Positions 33,346 through 46,143 of a stretch of 64,000 bases of DNA are shown one piece after another. Positions within the stretch are counted from its first letter, which is position 1; every line of letters starts with the position of its first letter. The notes under the pieces were generated by a model. That model saw nothing but the letters and a program-made list of their open reading frames with translations, ran no database searches and was not told the origin of the DNA. A program made the position numbers and the translations under genes. This DNA comes from Helichrysum umbraculigerum (lineage: Eukaryota; Streptophyta; Magnoliopsida; Asterales; Asteraceae): assembly GCA_949592205.1 (NCBI GenBank), contig CATIUR010000003.1:167203759-167267758 (forward strand). Reading direction: 5' to 3'.

Positions 33346-33959
33346 GAGAAAAAAAAAAAAAACACGTAAAATTAATTTTTTTATAGCTGAACTTGACGTA
33401 TTTAGTAATTTAATATTTTATTTATGCTATATTGTGGCATTGTATATGGGATCTTTATTTTGTGTTTGGTTTTATTTTGCATTGTGTTGTGTGGATCACG
33501 TCCACGAGTAAGAATGGTATGTTAAACACAGACGAATGGCCTTGTAAGAGATTTAATGATTTAGACATGACAATTTGAAAATTTGAAATACAAAATGAGG
33601 GGTTACCAATTAAGTAAAGAGAGATTAATTAATATGAGAAAGAAAGAAAAAAAACCCGTCACGATAGTTAATAACTTTGTTTTGTATAAGTAGTTTGTAA
33701 TAAGCATAGCATTTATCGTCCTGTAATTCTATTTTAGCTTGCTATAATTCTATGTAATCGTGTTTATTTTTCCTTACCTTCATTGTAGGAAAGTTGTAAT
33801 CTAATTAATCATCTGCCGTAAAAAAAGGTTTGTGTTGTGTGACGTCCGCGTTGAACAAACCACACAATTTTATTCTTTTTCATGCATTCGTTGTCATTAT
33901 GTTGTTTCCCATAACAATCTTTATTATTATAGTATATGTAATGTAATAATAGGCTTGTT
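33346..33959. other. NHL 3' flank, right end of the duplicated segment
   Basis: 3' UTR and spacer. 33830-33935 (GTGACGTCCGCGTTGAACAAACCAC, then TTTTCATGCATTCGTTG) matches 21982-22070 downstream of the frameshifted copy, so the duplication includes the downstream flank. Confidence 0.65.
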
Positions 33960-34280
33960 CACTACTAGAAAAACTGAAAATAGAGACAGATTTCCGACAG
34001 TAAAGAAATCCGTCCCAAATTTTCAAGGGATTTTCGACGACTGAGTAGTCGTCCCAAATTTCCGACGGATTTCCGACAGCACACTAGCCGTCCCCAATTT
34101 CCGACGGATTTTCGACGCTTTCTCGACGTACATAAAAAGGATGGAGATTAACGACGGTTTTGGGACGGATTTACGACGACCATGTATCCTTCCCAAATCT
34201 GTCCCTAAATAAATGGATTTCCGACGGATTTCCGATCATAGCTATATTAAATTAATTAAAATTAAATTATTTTTAACGTT

Positions 34281-35160
34281 CCGTCCCAAATCCGTCGGAA
34301 AATTTAAGATTTTGGGACGGACTTTTTATATATTTCATACTTTAACACCATAGGAGTACAAGTAATCAAACTAAACTATCGAATGACTATTTGTATACAT
34401 TTATTGACGAATTGTGCGATATAAACACTAACGCCGTTATCTTTGTTGGGTATGTATGCTTGTATGTGTATATGTATTACTAAGAACGAGTATAAATGTT
34501 TCGACGTGAGTACATATGGTTGAGTGTACATATACATTTTAATTTTTTTATATCATTATCTATTGATATAAGAACAAATACGGGTGTGTGTTTTCTTATT
34601 CGTATTCGAATGTAATTAAAATAAAAAATAAACTTATTTGTCCGTCCCAAATCCGTCGGAAAATTTAAGATTTTGGGACGGATTTGGGACGGACTTTTTA
34701 TATATTTCATACTTTAACACCATAGGAGTACAAGTAATCAAACTAGACTATCGAATGACTATTTGTATACATTTATTGACGAATTGTGCGATATAAACAC
34801 TAACGCCGTTATCTTTGTAGGGTATGTATGCTTGTATGTGTATATGTATTACTAAGAACGTGTATAAATGTTTCGACATGAGTACATATGGTTGAGTGTA
34901 TATATACATTTTAATTTTTTATATCGTTATCTATTGATATAATAACAAATACGGATGTGTGTTTTCTTATTCGTATTCGAATGTAATTAAAATAAAAAAT
35001 AAGCTTATTTGTCCGTCCCAAATCCGTCGGAAAATTTAAGATTTTGGGACGGATTTGGGACGGACTTTTTATATATTCCATACTTTAACACCATAGGAGT
35101 ACAAGTAATCAAACTAAACTATCAAATGACTATTTGTATACATTTATTGACGAATTGCGA
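34281..35160. repeat. Long tandem repeat, unit about 361-371 bp, 2.4 copies
   Basis: Units start at 34281, 34642 and 35013 with CCGTCCCAAATCCGTCGG, followed by TTTTGGGACGGA and a unique AT-rich body (GTACAAGTAATCAAACTA). Each unit carries the subterminal CACTA motif at its head, so amplification probably copied part of the subterminal region. Confidence 0.9.
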
Positions 35161-35351
35161 TATATAGGTATTCAATTCTGCTACGTACCAAATACATAAC
35201 AAAAATCGGATATCCAAAAATTTGGATTTTCGAATTTCGGATATCCTAAATTTTGGATAGTCGAATTCACTATCCGAATTCGAAATTTTCAAATATCCGA
35301 ACTCGAGTATCCAAATATCGGAAAATAATAAAAATTAATTCTTAAATATGA

Positions 35352-35900
<549 letters not shown>

Positions 35901-38640
35901 AATTTTTGGTGACTTTAACATGTTTAAATCACATATAGTTGGAAAACATAATTATGCAATTTGATTACAAGACACATTAGTCCAGATTAAATTTGGATGA
36001 ATTGGTGGGCCGAGAAGTAAATCTGGAGTTTTTGAGAGAGCAATTTTGATCAAAGGCAATTTGAAGGCTCAAGTCCTCTGACTTCGATTTTTAAGGTAAA
36101 ACCTGTTTTACAATGAATTGATTTAGCGTTATATGCGTACATATGATAATTGAGAACAATAAGTCACTATAATCAAAATTTAATGCCCAGAATAATCTTA
36201 AGATATTACAATAGGTGAATTAGTTAGATGTGCATGTAGAAGACAAACTTAGGCTTTTACTTTACTCGATGAATTTCATATGTAAGACTCACTTGATGGG
36301 TCAGAATTCGGGTTAAGAACCTAATTCCTTTGAAGTTATATGAGGTTATGTAAACTATAAAGACATTTATTCAATAAAATTCATGCATTGCAGATATCAG
36401 AATTCAATGGAACACTAATATACTATTTCATTCTTTATTTCCCAAAACGAATAAATAGTGTCAATCATGGGTTGGCCTCATATATGCATTATATTGTAAA
36501 GTAATTCTTCTATAATTAAATCAGAATCCTGCAGTCTGCACTTAGGTACCACATGTTGGATCTGGTTATATAAATTAAGTTTTTAGTGAGGATTGTCTAA
36601 TGATGCTATGGTTAACCAACATAATCAGAGGGTGAAATGTAAATACCTATATTAATCATATGAATGATGCGATTGAATCATAAAAAGAATTTAGTAGTAA
36701 AGACTAAGGTATATATAGTTGTAATGAAAACTTTGTATACTTTATATAGACAAGTTGGAACCTTGTTGGAATCGAGTTAAAAATGGGGCTACGGATGTAC
36801 TATAGGACATGTCGTTGTGGAGGTACGGATTCTAATCTTAACTTTAAGATTTCATATGATTCGGTATATGTTTGTTTGCTTATTGAATCTTTGATCGTTT
36901 GTACGTTCGTTTGACATCTATCCTTCACATAAGGATTCCTATATGTTATCCTTCCTATCATTTCATATGTAACTGATCTGGAGTATTATACAGGACACCG
37001 CTTTTCATCTTTTTGGCATTGTGATTTAATTTCTGACCCTGTTCACCGCAATTTGATTTCGGATCTTGTTGACGGCGGCTAACCTCCTTCCCCCCTAATG
37101 GTTGGTGATCGGGTACAGGTACGAAGCGTGCTGTCTATTCTCTTGTCGATGTTTGTGTATGTATATCTATATATACGATGTATGGTTTTTATGTATGTAT
37201 ACCTATTATTTTTTATGTAAGTACCCATATATGCTTACTTTATATCTTATTCAATTTTTCAGTTTGGTGCGGTTGTAGGTAGTTAAATGTTGCGAGATTA
37301 TATCTTATTCAATTTTTCGAAGGTCCTTGATTTGGATGGTACTCAGCTCCACCCTTTGAATAAGCAATTATGGAGTATGATGTTAGCTAAATGAATAAGC
37401 TATTTTTAGAATTATAGTTATTGCTCACATTAAAGGTTCTTATAGAAAATATTTGTCTACTCTAGTACTCTTATTGAAATATAGTTACTGAGATAAATGT
37501 GGTATTTGGTTGTATATGGAATATTTCCTTTTGTTTTAATGTGTTTTTGGCTTCATTGTAAGTTAGTAGATTTGTATGAGTGAACTGAATTTTATTGTTG
37601 TCTTTAACAACTAGGGAGCTGGGTCTCGGTTGAAGTCTTATAAAATATTCAGTAGCCAAGGTATGTCTTTAACAACTACTGGAAGAAGGTATGTTTAAGG
37701 GTAAAATGTGTGAGATATCATGTGATAAATCATAGTTTGTCAGTTGTGGTATCTTATGTTATTCTCATTTGAGTTTATTTTGATTTGTTCTATGAATTTA
37801 ATATACTTAACATGATTTAAGGCTAGTCTTACTTGACATTAAGTTTTTCAAGTTCTAAAACTTTTGTGATTGATATTGATAGAATGCAGGAAAGGAAACA
37901 ACTGAGTTCAAGTAAGTAGCTTTTTAGCTAAAGCCTTATCATGTAAGTAGCTTTTTAACTACTTAGTTTATCTTTTCCACGTAGTAATTCTAATTAGTAT
38001 ATGTAAATCTTAGATTAGTGGTTATTATGTGTTTGTATCGTTACATTGTTTACATCATTTGGTTTTAATTTAAGACTTTGGCTTTAGGATATGCTTATGT
38101 ATTATTTAAATAAGAGTGCACTGTTATGATTGATTAAGAATGAGTATTGATGGCTGATTTTGATTTTAAGGGGTTGATCGGATGTGTACTTAGACTTTTA
38201 TTGCCTGTTTGACATGATGCATGTGTTATCTATTATTTTGATTGGTAGTATCAAGTATGTGACTACCACTTGTTTTACTCTTTGTTACTCCTCTAAACAC
38301 ATTGCTAATGCATGGATTTCTATATTATGTAGGGTATGAGAACAGCTGAGCCGAATTCATTTTCTTCGCTTATGAGGAGTATTTTGTCATTAAACTTTAG
38401 TGTTCACTTTGTTTTAGAGGTTTCGGAACATAGACATCCACATAAGTTGAATTTACTTTGTTTAGCTTTATCCTTTTCAAATATTAAATTAGTGTATTGA
38501 TTTTTTTGATTTTATAAATGATTAATGTAAGTTGGTACTTTCTATATATTATTGGTTTACTTGGTGGATTAATTTGTTTTATATAAATGCTTTAAAAATG
38601 CATTTTTAATGCAATTTTTTTTTTAAAAATAGAAATATTA

Positions 38641-38925
38641 TTTTGGGACGGATTTGGGACGGAATTAGGCGTCGGAAATCTGTCGGAAGAAAGCCGTCGG
38701 AAATCCCTCGGAAGATAGCCGTCGGAAATCCCTCGGAAAATAGCCGTCGGAAATCCCTCGGAAATAAGCCGTCGGAAATCCCTCGGAAAGTACGTCATCG
38801 GAAATCCGTCGGAAAACTAGTTCATCGGAAATCCGTCGGAAAATTCCGTCGGAACTCCATCGAAAATATTTAACGACGAGCTTTTTTCAAACGGCCTGGA
38901 TTCGTCGGAAATCCGTCGGAAATAG
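38641..38925. repeat. Right subterminal repeats of the CACTA element
   Basis: About ten units of 20-22 bp built on CCGTCGGAAATCCCTCGGAA. The 76-aa ORF reading through them (basic RKSVGRKPSEIPRK repeats) is an artefact of the repeats. Confidence 0.88.
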
Positions 38926-38930
38926 TAGTG

Positions 38931-39751
38931 ATATTTATGTAAACAATTTATTTTAGCAAATGCACAAATTTGCTAATTATATGTATTGAAAATAGATTAA
39001 AAGTCCGATAAAAATAACTACGCAAATTAAAAGATATGATTTTAATTTGTTGACTTAAATACGATCCGATATGTTACTTTTATTAAATTCTTCAATAAAA
39101 ATATGGAAGTGTGAAATAAGTCAAAAGTCAACTAATAAGTCAATAGACCCAAAAAAAAAAAAGGTCTTATCTTTGTTTTAGTGTGGCAAGTGGCATGCAA
39201 CCATTGTACCTAGGGATAGCAATCATCATCCAACCCGATGAATATCCATCCGATCCATGCATTAAAAATGGATATGGATAAATTAAATGAATGTATACCG
39301 GATATGGATATGAATGTGGATGATTAGTGGATCGGATGTGGATGATAAATTATCATCCATAGATTAATCCATTACCACCCGAAATCCATATATATAATTA
39401 CAGTGCCGGATATAAGGGTGTGCAATCTGATCGGTTGAACATATCCTCATATTATATGGGGGTCCAATTTCTATCAGCCTTCCGTTTACTTATATTCTTA
39501 GCCCAATGATGTTTGACGAGAGTTGCTTATCCAAAGTCTTAAATGTCATAACTCATAAGTACCCACTGCCACTACTTATGCATACGCTAACTAGTAACTA
39601 AACCATAAATAGCATGATACTTGTCAATTATTTAATATTTTGGCTTATATGCATACGACTATTAGGTTGAATATTTAAAAATATGCTACAACTCTAAGAA
39701 ATCATATAAAAATTTGATTATGAGTTCACGTAAGGATTTTTTTAGTATTAT
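38931..39751. other. Spacer between CACTA and the 20-kb LTR complex
   Basis: AT-rich. 39235-39375 is a low-complexity tract of GGATATGGAT / ATCATCCAT-type words. No gene recognised. Confidence 0.35.
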
Positions 39752-39793
39752 TATAACACCCCTCATATTAAAGTTATTTAAGTACAATTTATC

Positions 39794-39991
39794 ACCAATG
39801 GGGCTTTGCCTCAGTGGTACCGCCGCCGCAAATCCCCACGCCCCACCCGGGTTCAAGCCTCTGGGAGTACAAAAAATCCCATGCTCCGTGTGTGGGGTCA
39901 CTGGGGCCAGGTGTTTAGCCGGACGGGTTGCCTCTTGCGGGTGGGGCTCCGTGGATCTACGGATCCGGGGTTAAAGGTTCCCTCCAATAAC
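39794..39991 (+). mobile_element. tRNA-derived SINE, 198 bp, with 17-bp target duplication
   Basis: The head has pol III promoter boxes: A-box-like TGCCTCAGTGGT (39807-39818) and B box GGGTTCAAGCC (39849-39859). The target duplication TTTAAGTACAATTTATC is exact at 39777-39793 and 39992-40008. The other LTR of the same retrotransposon (46096-46122) has this site once and without the SINE. GC content is far above the surrounding LTR. The tail ends GGTTCCCTCCAATAAC with no poly(A). It inserted after element C. Confidence 0.93.
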
Positions 39992-41088
39992 TTTAAGTAC
40001 AATTTATCGGAAGCGCAAGTCCAGTTTAAACATTTACAATTCACATTATTTAAGGAACACAAAAATCCAACTAATTTAAAACTTAATTAATCACTCCGGG
40101 TGTTATATGAAAACCATAATAACGCTGATTTATAAAATCAGATATCAGAGTACACTTGGTAGTCAAACATTCTTCAGTCCATTCCTTGCCCAGCCCAAAT
40201 CATCTCAAGACCTGTAAAGGATAAATAGTGGGATTAGCACGAAGCTAAGTGAGTCAACCTGTCACTATCAGTACAACTCAGCATAACAATACTGATTATC
40301 ACAAATATCACATAGACACTGACACAACATCACCAAGAGGATCGGTGGTCCTTGTGACGCCCTCAGACCAGGGAGACGCACCAAGTAACACTTACAACCA
40401 ACTGCAGGCCAATACAGTGGTATTACCGATAACTGTTTGCTACCTTTAGTCAATATGTGTTCCATTCTCAACACATGATCACAAATCTCACATTGACTAA
40501 CCTGTAGCAACCCAGTCCAACTAATCAGTCAAGTTGACATCCGAATCACAGAATGCTCAAAGGCAACACATCACTTATAACACGTGTATTTCACAAATCA
40601 ACAGTCACAATCACTATCACAATCACTATATCACTATGTTCACCTGTTGTAACCAATTATGTTACAACTAAATCACACTGAGAGTACGAGTCCACTCACC
40701 GAATACCTCAGTCTCCACTCAGTAGTCTAATGTCACTGAGTCTCTTTATCTGAAATCACCACAAAACATCACAAGTCAGTATCTTGTCAACAATAATGAA
40801 CTTATGTTATAATAATATATAACATATCTCAACATCTCAATACACAATATATCATATCACTTTAATTACAATATTCCACTTATAACAAGTCACCACTTTA
40901 TATGCTAAATCTTTAGCAAGAACTTCATCTATCCATATTATGTATATTATCACAATTATCATCATATACATAAAGATTAGCCCCAAGTTATTATTATGAT
41001 ATATCATCACCATAATATACATTTAAGGTGGTTCACATATAACACTTTATAATTATGCAGCAAACAAAACAGATCTGGTCAAGCCCTA

Positions 41089-41265
41089 CATCGCGTCGCG
41101 ATGGGGTTAAATCGCGTCGCTATTAACTACTAATCGCGTCGCAATATACTTATAATCGCGTCGCTATCTACCAAATACATCGCGTCGCTATATACATTCA
41201 ATCGCTTCGCGATTTGTTGCAAATCGCGTCGCGATATCTGTTTAGTCGCGTCGCGACCCAGACCG
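41089..41265. repeat. Array of TCGCGTCGCGAT-type units in LTR C (3' LTR)
   Basis: About eight units of ATCGCGTCGC(G/T)AT separated by 10-15 unrelated AT-rich bases; GCGTCGCG/CGCGACGC arms are partly self-complementary. The matching array in the other LTR is at 58975-59146 with a few point changes (CGCGTCGC to CGCTTCGC). Confidence 0.9.
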
Positions 41266-41610
41266 ACTCAGGTCTGTTCTTCCTGTTCTCGTTTTCAGCT
41301 CGTAATTTAAATCAAAATTCTCAAATTCAACTATTTAAATGAGTTTTAAAGTATCCTAATCAACCTACAACATCATATATCATCACATACCAATTCCTAA
41401 GCTTCAATTTCATATAAACATCATTATATCAACTAATTGAATCAAATCACTTTATAAGAATTTTAGAGAGATTACTCACAATTGCTTGTAATTGGTGAAG
41501 AAGATGATGATTATGATACAACCATTTGCATTCCAGCTTATGATTTCAATTTCTAGGAATTGTGTGTGTTTTTCCTAAATTTGGGAATGAAGAAATGAAT
41601 AAGGAATGAA

Positions 41611-41701
41611 CTTTATATAAGAAACTTAAGTCGGTCCCTTTCCCAACCGACTCCGTGTATTATTTAAAATTAGTTCCCTTCTAAATCTATTGTCTGGAAC
41701 C
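41611..41701 (-). promoter_or_regulatory. U3 promoter block of LTR C
   Basis: Minus strand: GGTTCCAGACAATAGA (41701-41686), GTCGGT (41651-41646) and ACCGAC (41635-41630) as an inverted pair, then CTTATATAAAG (41620-41611) as TATA box. The copy at 59586-59505 is the same except that one RCCGAC has mutated (GTCTGT). Confidence 0.65.
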
Positions 41702-41910
41702 CGAAAACCATTTTCGAGTCCAAACATTTTATTTTACCGACAACTTTATTAATTTAAATCACTTAATATTTTATTTATCACTATGGAATATTTGACTCAT
41801 ATTCCAATTATTTCAACTAATTCAGCAATTATTATTTCCAAACACATTAAATATTATTTTAAAATCAGGAAATAATATAAAACAACTAGGTTCGATTTAC
41901 GGATGTTACA

Positions 41911-44752
41911 AATCTCTCCCCCTTAAAAGATTTCGTCCTCGAAATCTGATCACACTCAGCTCGTCTAATATAACATACTCACCTACATCTTATCATACAT
42001 TAATCCTCAAGAGCAACTTATACTATATTTATCTTGTTTCAATTCTTTCTACATTCACCTGTCCCCATGGACATGCTTCTGTCTTTTCCCACGCACATAT
42101 ACTGTGCTTTCATCCAATATTTTCCATGAAACAAGCATATATCTGAATTCTTTATCATTAACATACAATCACTTTAACAAGTGGACACAAAATCAATTAC
42201 AACCAAAACTAATAACGTACCTTGCTCCCCTTGAGCAACTTATAACAATAATTTATTTATTTGAATTCTTTCTACATGCACATATCCCAATGTACATGTT
42301 TCTATCTTTCACCCTTGTATATATTATACATTCATCCAACAATTTCTATAAAACAATCATTTACCTGAATCCTCTATCATCAATCAGATATATGTCTAAA
42401 ATACACAATTACTTTAACAACTGAACACTTAATCACTTACAACCAGACACTAGAAATGTGTAAAAATCTTTAACAATTAAAACAACAGCTAACATCAGTG
42501 GTTATAAAACCACAATACACTTAACACAATACACTTAACAACACTGAAAATTAATTTCAGTTCATAACCAACAATTAAACATATATTCACCTATCACTTC
42601 AACTCTATGAAATCCTTTACCTGAAAGTAATCCGGATTCATATCACTTTAATAAGCAAAGTAGAGGTCACACACAGTAGGTAAAACATCATCAAGAAGTA
42701 CATTTTTAATCAGCACATGTACTATCACACCGTATTACCTACATTCACCGACCTCTACATTGACTTATTTCAACTCGAAATCTTAATTCACAATTCATCA
42801 TTTTATTTGTTATCAAGTTTATAGTAACTTACCTGATTTCACATACACATATAATAATGGAAATATAACCATTATTTCCACAATTTCAACTGTTAGCTTA
42901 TAGCATATCACCTTTCTCAATTTAATCACATTCACCTCAACGTGATTATTATTTATTTAGTTCTCTCCCCCTTAGGGTTCATGTTATCACTCTTTTACAA
43001 TCCAATTTCTTTCAACTATGGGTTTAATAATAAACTTGCACAAAGTTTATACCCAATTCAACTTTAATATAATTAAGTATAACAGGATGTAATTATCCTT
43101 CACCATAAAGTCACTATTTCAATACTCATTACAATGCATCACTATTAGTTAGCGATCTTATATGGATCACATTACAACTACATATCAGTACAACTGTCCA
43201 AACAGTTTCAGCACACAAGTTGCACACACACAATTTAATTTTTAACAATATCATTCACAAACACCCACCTGATTTAGGTGTGTAACTCGATTAATCCCTG
43301 AGAATTTATATCACAGTCAATTTCTAATAAGTTCAGTCTCTTATTCATACTATTCACTTGTTAAATAACTTAACACAATTAATCAAAGTTTCATAACCTT
43401 TGATATCTCTTTTCACTCATTTGAGTTACAAATAACTCATTTGACAATTTCAATACTGTTGACTATTTGTCAACTTTAACTTAATCAATGAATCAACAAA
43501 TCACTTTGGCCACTTTTATCAATCTTTATTCACAGTTGACTTTTAAAATCAACTTATCACCTATTAACACATAAGTACTATGTTTAACCTCAAACATAAA
43601 TTTTCCATAATTACCTTCAATAACAGTGGCCCACTCAACCAAAATGAAATCACTACACCTTTCTCTAGTCAATTTCCGTTCAATGACATTCTCATAATTT
43701 ATTTAACACACAATATAAGTTATTTACTCATATCACTGATCACATACCTATATCTTCTGATAATTATCTCAAATTTTAGATTTAACCCAATCACAAAATT
43801 CAAAACATTGCTCTCACTAAGTTAACAACTCAATCACCATACAGAGCCAGTAACTCAACTCGGCTTAATACAAGCTATACACATACTAGTAATTCGTTAG
43901 GATACTATATGACTCACTAATAGGTAATCCACACCCATTAGTCACACAATCACATTTCAACAAATTCAAACAATTGCAAGTACCATACACACTTGCAAGT
44001 TTCACTTACTGATTATCATAATTTTCACTAATTAACCTTTACCCTGTAAACAACAGTTAATTTGTTTAATATAACTTTAAATTGTATCTCTCTCAATCAC
44101 ATTCACTTTCTTAGATACTTGGTAACCTCAACAAGTTCATGTGATACAGCATAATATAACAACGGTGATCAAGCGTTGCTTGATTATGTTATTCACACTT
44201 CCTTCTCAGGTTAATTCATATCATCAATCATCAATGTGATTTCTTTCACTTAAACACATATTACTTAAACCTTTGTTTAAATCAATTCTGAACACTCTAT
44301 CATAACCACATATACATACTAAATCGTCTTATTACATCCAGTTATTTCACATATACCCATAATCATCTTTTCAACAACTGACCTAAGTCATCATTCTTGT
44401 TATCTGAAATTTCAATTATTTTCAACTTTTATATGTATATTTCACAACTGACTTATTCAATATTTCAACTTATCTGAAACTCTAAACACATGATAACCTA
44501 TCCTCATAATTTCAGCACACAACACTTTGTCAAATAATATTAACACGATAATATCACGTGTAATTCCAAACACGTATTTCACGACAATTACTTGATTATA
44601 ATATCAACTAATTCAATTTTCTCCAAAGCCCACCATTTTCTAGGAGCATGTAATTCCACATAATCAATTTATCACATTTCTTTAGTAATTTTCTTTACAA
44701 CTGTTCCCATAACAGCTAATCACTTTTAAATTTACTATCATATTTTCACTTA

Positions 44753-44794
<42 letters not shown>

Positions 44795-46073
44795 TAATGT
44801 CACAAAACTCCATGTATTATATCAAACATATATATTTAATATCAATAATCAGTACAAGGTACAACATCAAGTACTAAGTACTCTATTATTTTACTTGGCA
44901 TTACCTCATGCCTCAAGTCACATAACAACTATTCTCCTATTAATAACATTTGTTATTAATTCAACATTTCTAAATCATTCACTAGTTCACACTTCTTTGA
45001 CTATTTAAATCACACACAACTAGTTTCACTATTAGTGTTATATTACAATCTTAAAACACTACTTTCTCAATAAAATCATCCCATTTATATCACTTATAAC
45101 AAGTATTTAACAAATACTTTTCACAACATGTTCCACATATATAAAGGTTTGTCAACTACCTTTATTTTCTTACTACTTTAATATATCATTTTTTTTTACT
45201 ATATAAGTCATAATTCACCCACCATTATAATCATTGTCACACATCAACCTCTAATCATTTTTATCACTTTATAGCATAACTATTGCCAAGTTAAATGCTA
45301 TCACGTTCAACTTTAACTTTGCCTAATCCAGGCACACATTACAACTATTATACACTTTTTCCATCTAGACAACGGCACAACTCTCAACCTAATAATTGAG
45401 ATATACCACATCTCATTAATTTCACTATCTGGTGTCACATCTATTCAGTTTATCACATAACAACAAATTCTCTAGCAAGATTTCCTAATCACATCTTGCA
45501 TTTATCACAGAAAATCACACAACTGGTTATATTTTATTTCTACATAATAGACACATTTAGATTCAATAATTTCACTAATAACAACCTGATCATCACTGTG
45601 CCTACACAACTTACACATAATCCACACTTCAAAGTTCCATCAGAACTACTCTTATCACTAAATGATTCATCTAATGCTTATATCATCATAATAGCAAATA
45701 ACACTCATCACTGACTCATTACTGGGGAATCATGTCAGTCTGACTCAATTTGCTTTACTACTAATCACATCATAGCAAAGTAATCAATTTAAGCTTATTA
45801 AATTCACAAAGCTTATCGAAAAGTACCTGATACACTTAGGCTCACGAAGATCGAGGAACCATTGAGAATACCAGTCAATTACTCATGTTCCTCCGTCTCT
45901 GCAATAACAACAACAACCTTGCATCTTGTTATAGGTTAGTACACTTTTAATAATCACTTTCTCATACAACTACTAATCCCACACTTAAGAATGTTTGACT
46001 CAACAAAAAATAGATTTGGGATTGAACACTTACCAATGTCCAATTCACCCAAACCTATGCTCTGATACCAACT
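41911..46073 (-). mobile_element. Non-coding internal domain of element C
   Basis: 4163 bp with no ORF matching gag, protease, RT, RNase H or integrase on either strand. It starts (minus sense) with the primer site and ends with TTTCGAGGACGAAATCTTT then the polypurine tract AAGGGGGAGAGATT (41924-41911), a wording seen at the end of pol in many plant Ty3-type elements, so a trace of the parental 3' pol remains. The plus strand is strikingly poor in G, rich in short CA/TCA words, with a (TA)n tract at 44755-44787. Confidence 0.85.
46059..46070 (-). promoter_or_regulatory. tRNA-iMet primer binding site of element C
   Basis: Minus strand TGGTATCAGAGC, complementary to the 3' end of initiator tRNA-Met, three bases inside the 5' LTR edge (LTR end TGTTATA at 46074). 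It fixes the element's orientation. Confidence 0.92.
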
Positions 46074-46143
46074 TATAACACCCCTCATATTAAAGTTATT
46101 TAAGTACAATTTATCGGAAGCGCAAGTCCAATTTAAACATTTA
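46074..46143 (-). repeat. 5' LTR of element C, outer fragment
   Basis: First 70 bases on the plus strand of the 5' LTR (the U5 end in minus sense), interrupted at ATTTA by the nested element; it continues at 57917. It preserves the SINE-free site. Confidence 0.9.

Larger units (their letters stand above)
39752..41910 (-). repeat. 3' LTR of element C (with SINE)
   Basis: 2159 bp including the SINE and one copy of its target duplication, about 1.94 kb without them. Minus-strand order: TGTAACATCC, box GGTTCCAGACAATAGA (41701-41686), ACCGAC/GTCGGT pair (41651-41630), TATATAAAG (41618), putative intron 41479 to 40750, and TCGCG repeats 41265-41089 inside it. Confidence 0.92.

Noticed and set aside
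38643..38873. Basic repeat protein (RKSVGRKPSEIPRK)
   Set aside because: CACTA subterminal repeats read in frame; no independent support.
38641..38925. CRISPR-like array
   Set aside because: Direct repeats without unique spacers of constant size; typical CACTA subterminal repeats in a plant genome.
39807..39859. Functional tRNA gene
   Set aside because: A and B boxes are present but no cloverleaf closes, and the unit has SINE structure with target duplications.
40249..40510. ORFs of 66 and 80 aa, repeated at 58134-58395
   Set aside because: Present in both LTRs of element C only because the LTRs are copies; antisense to each other, no domain.
41089..41265. CRISPR-like or satellite array
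   Set aside because: Repeats are short palindromes with short variable AT-rich gaps, inside an LTR and duplicated in the partner LTR.
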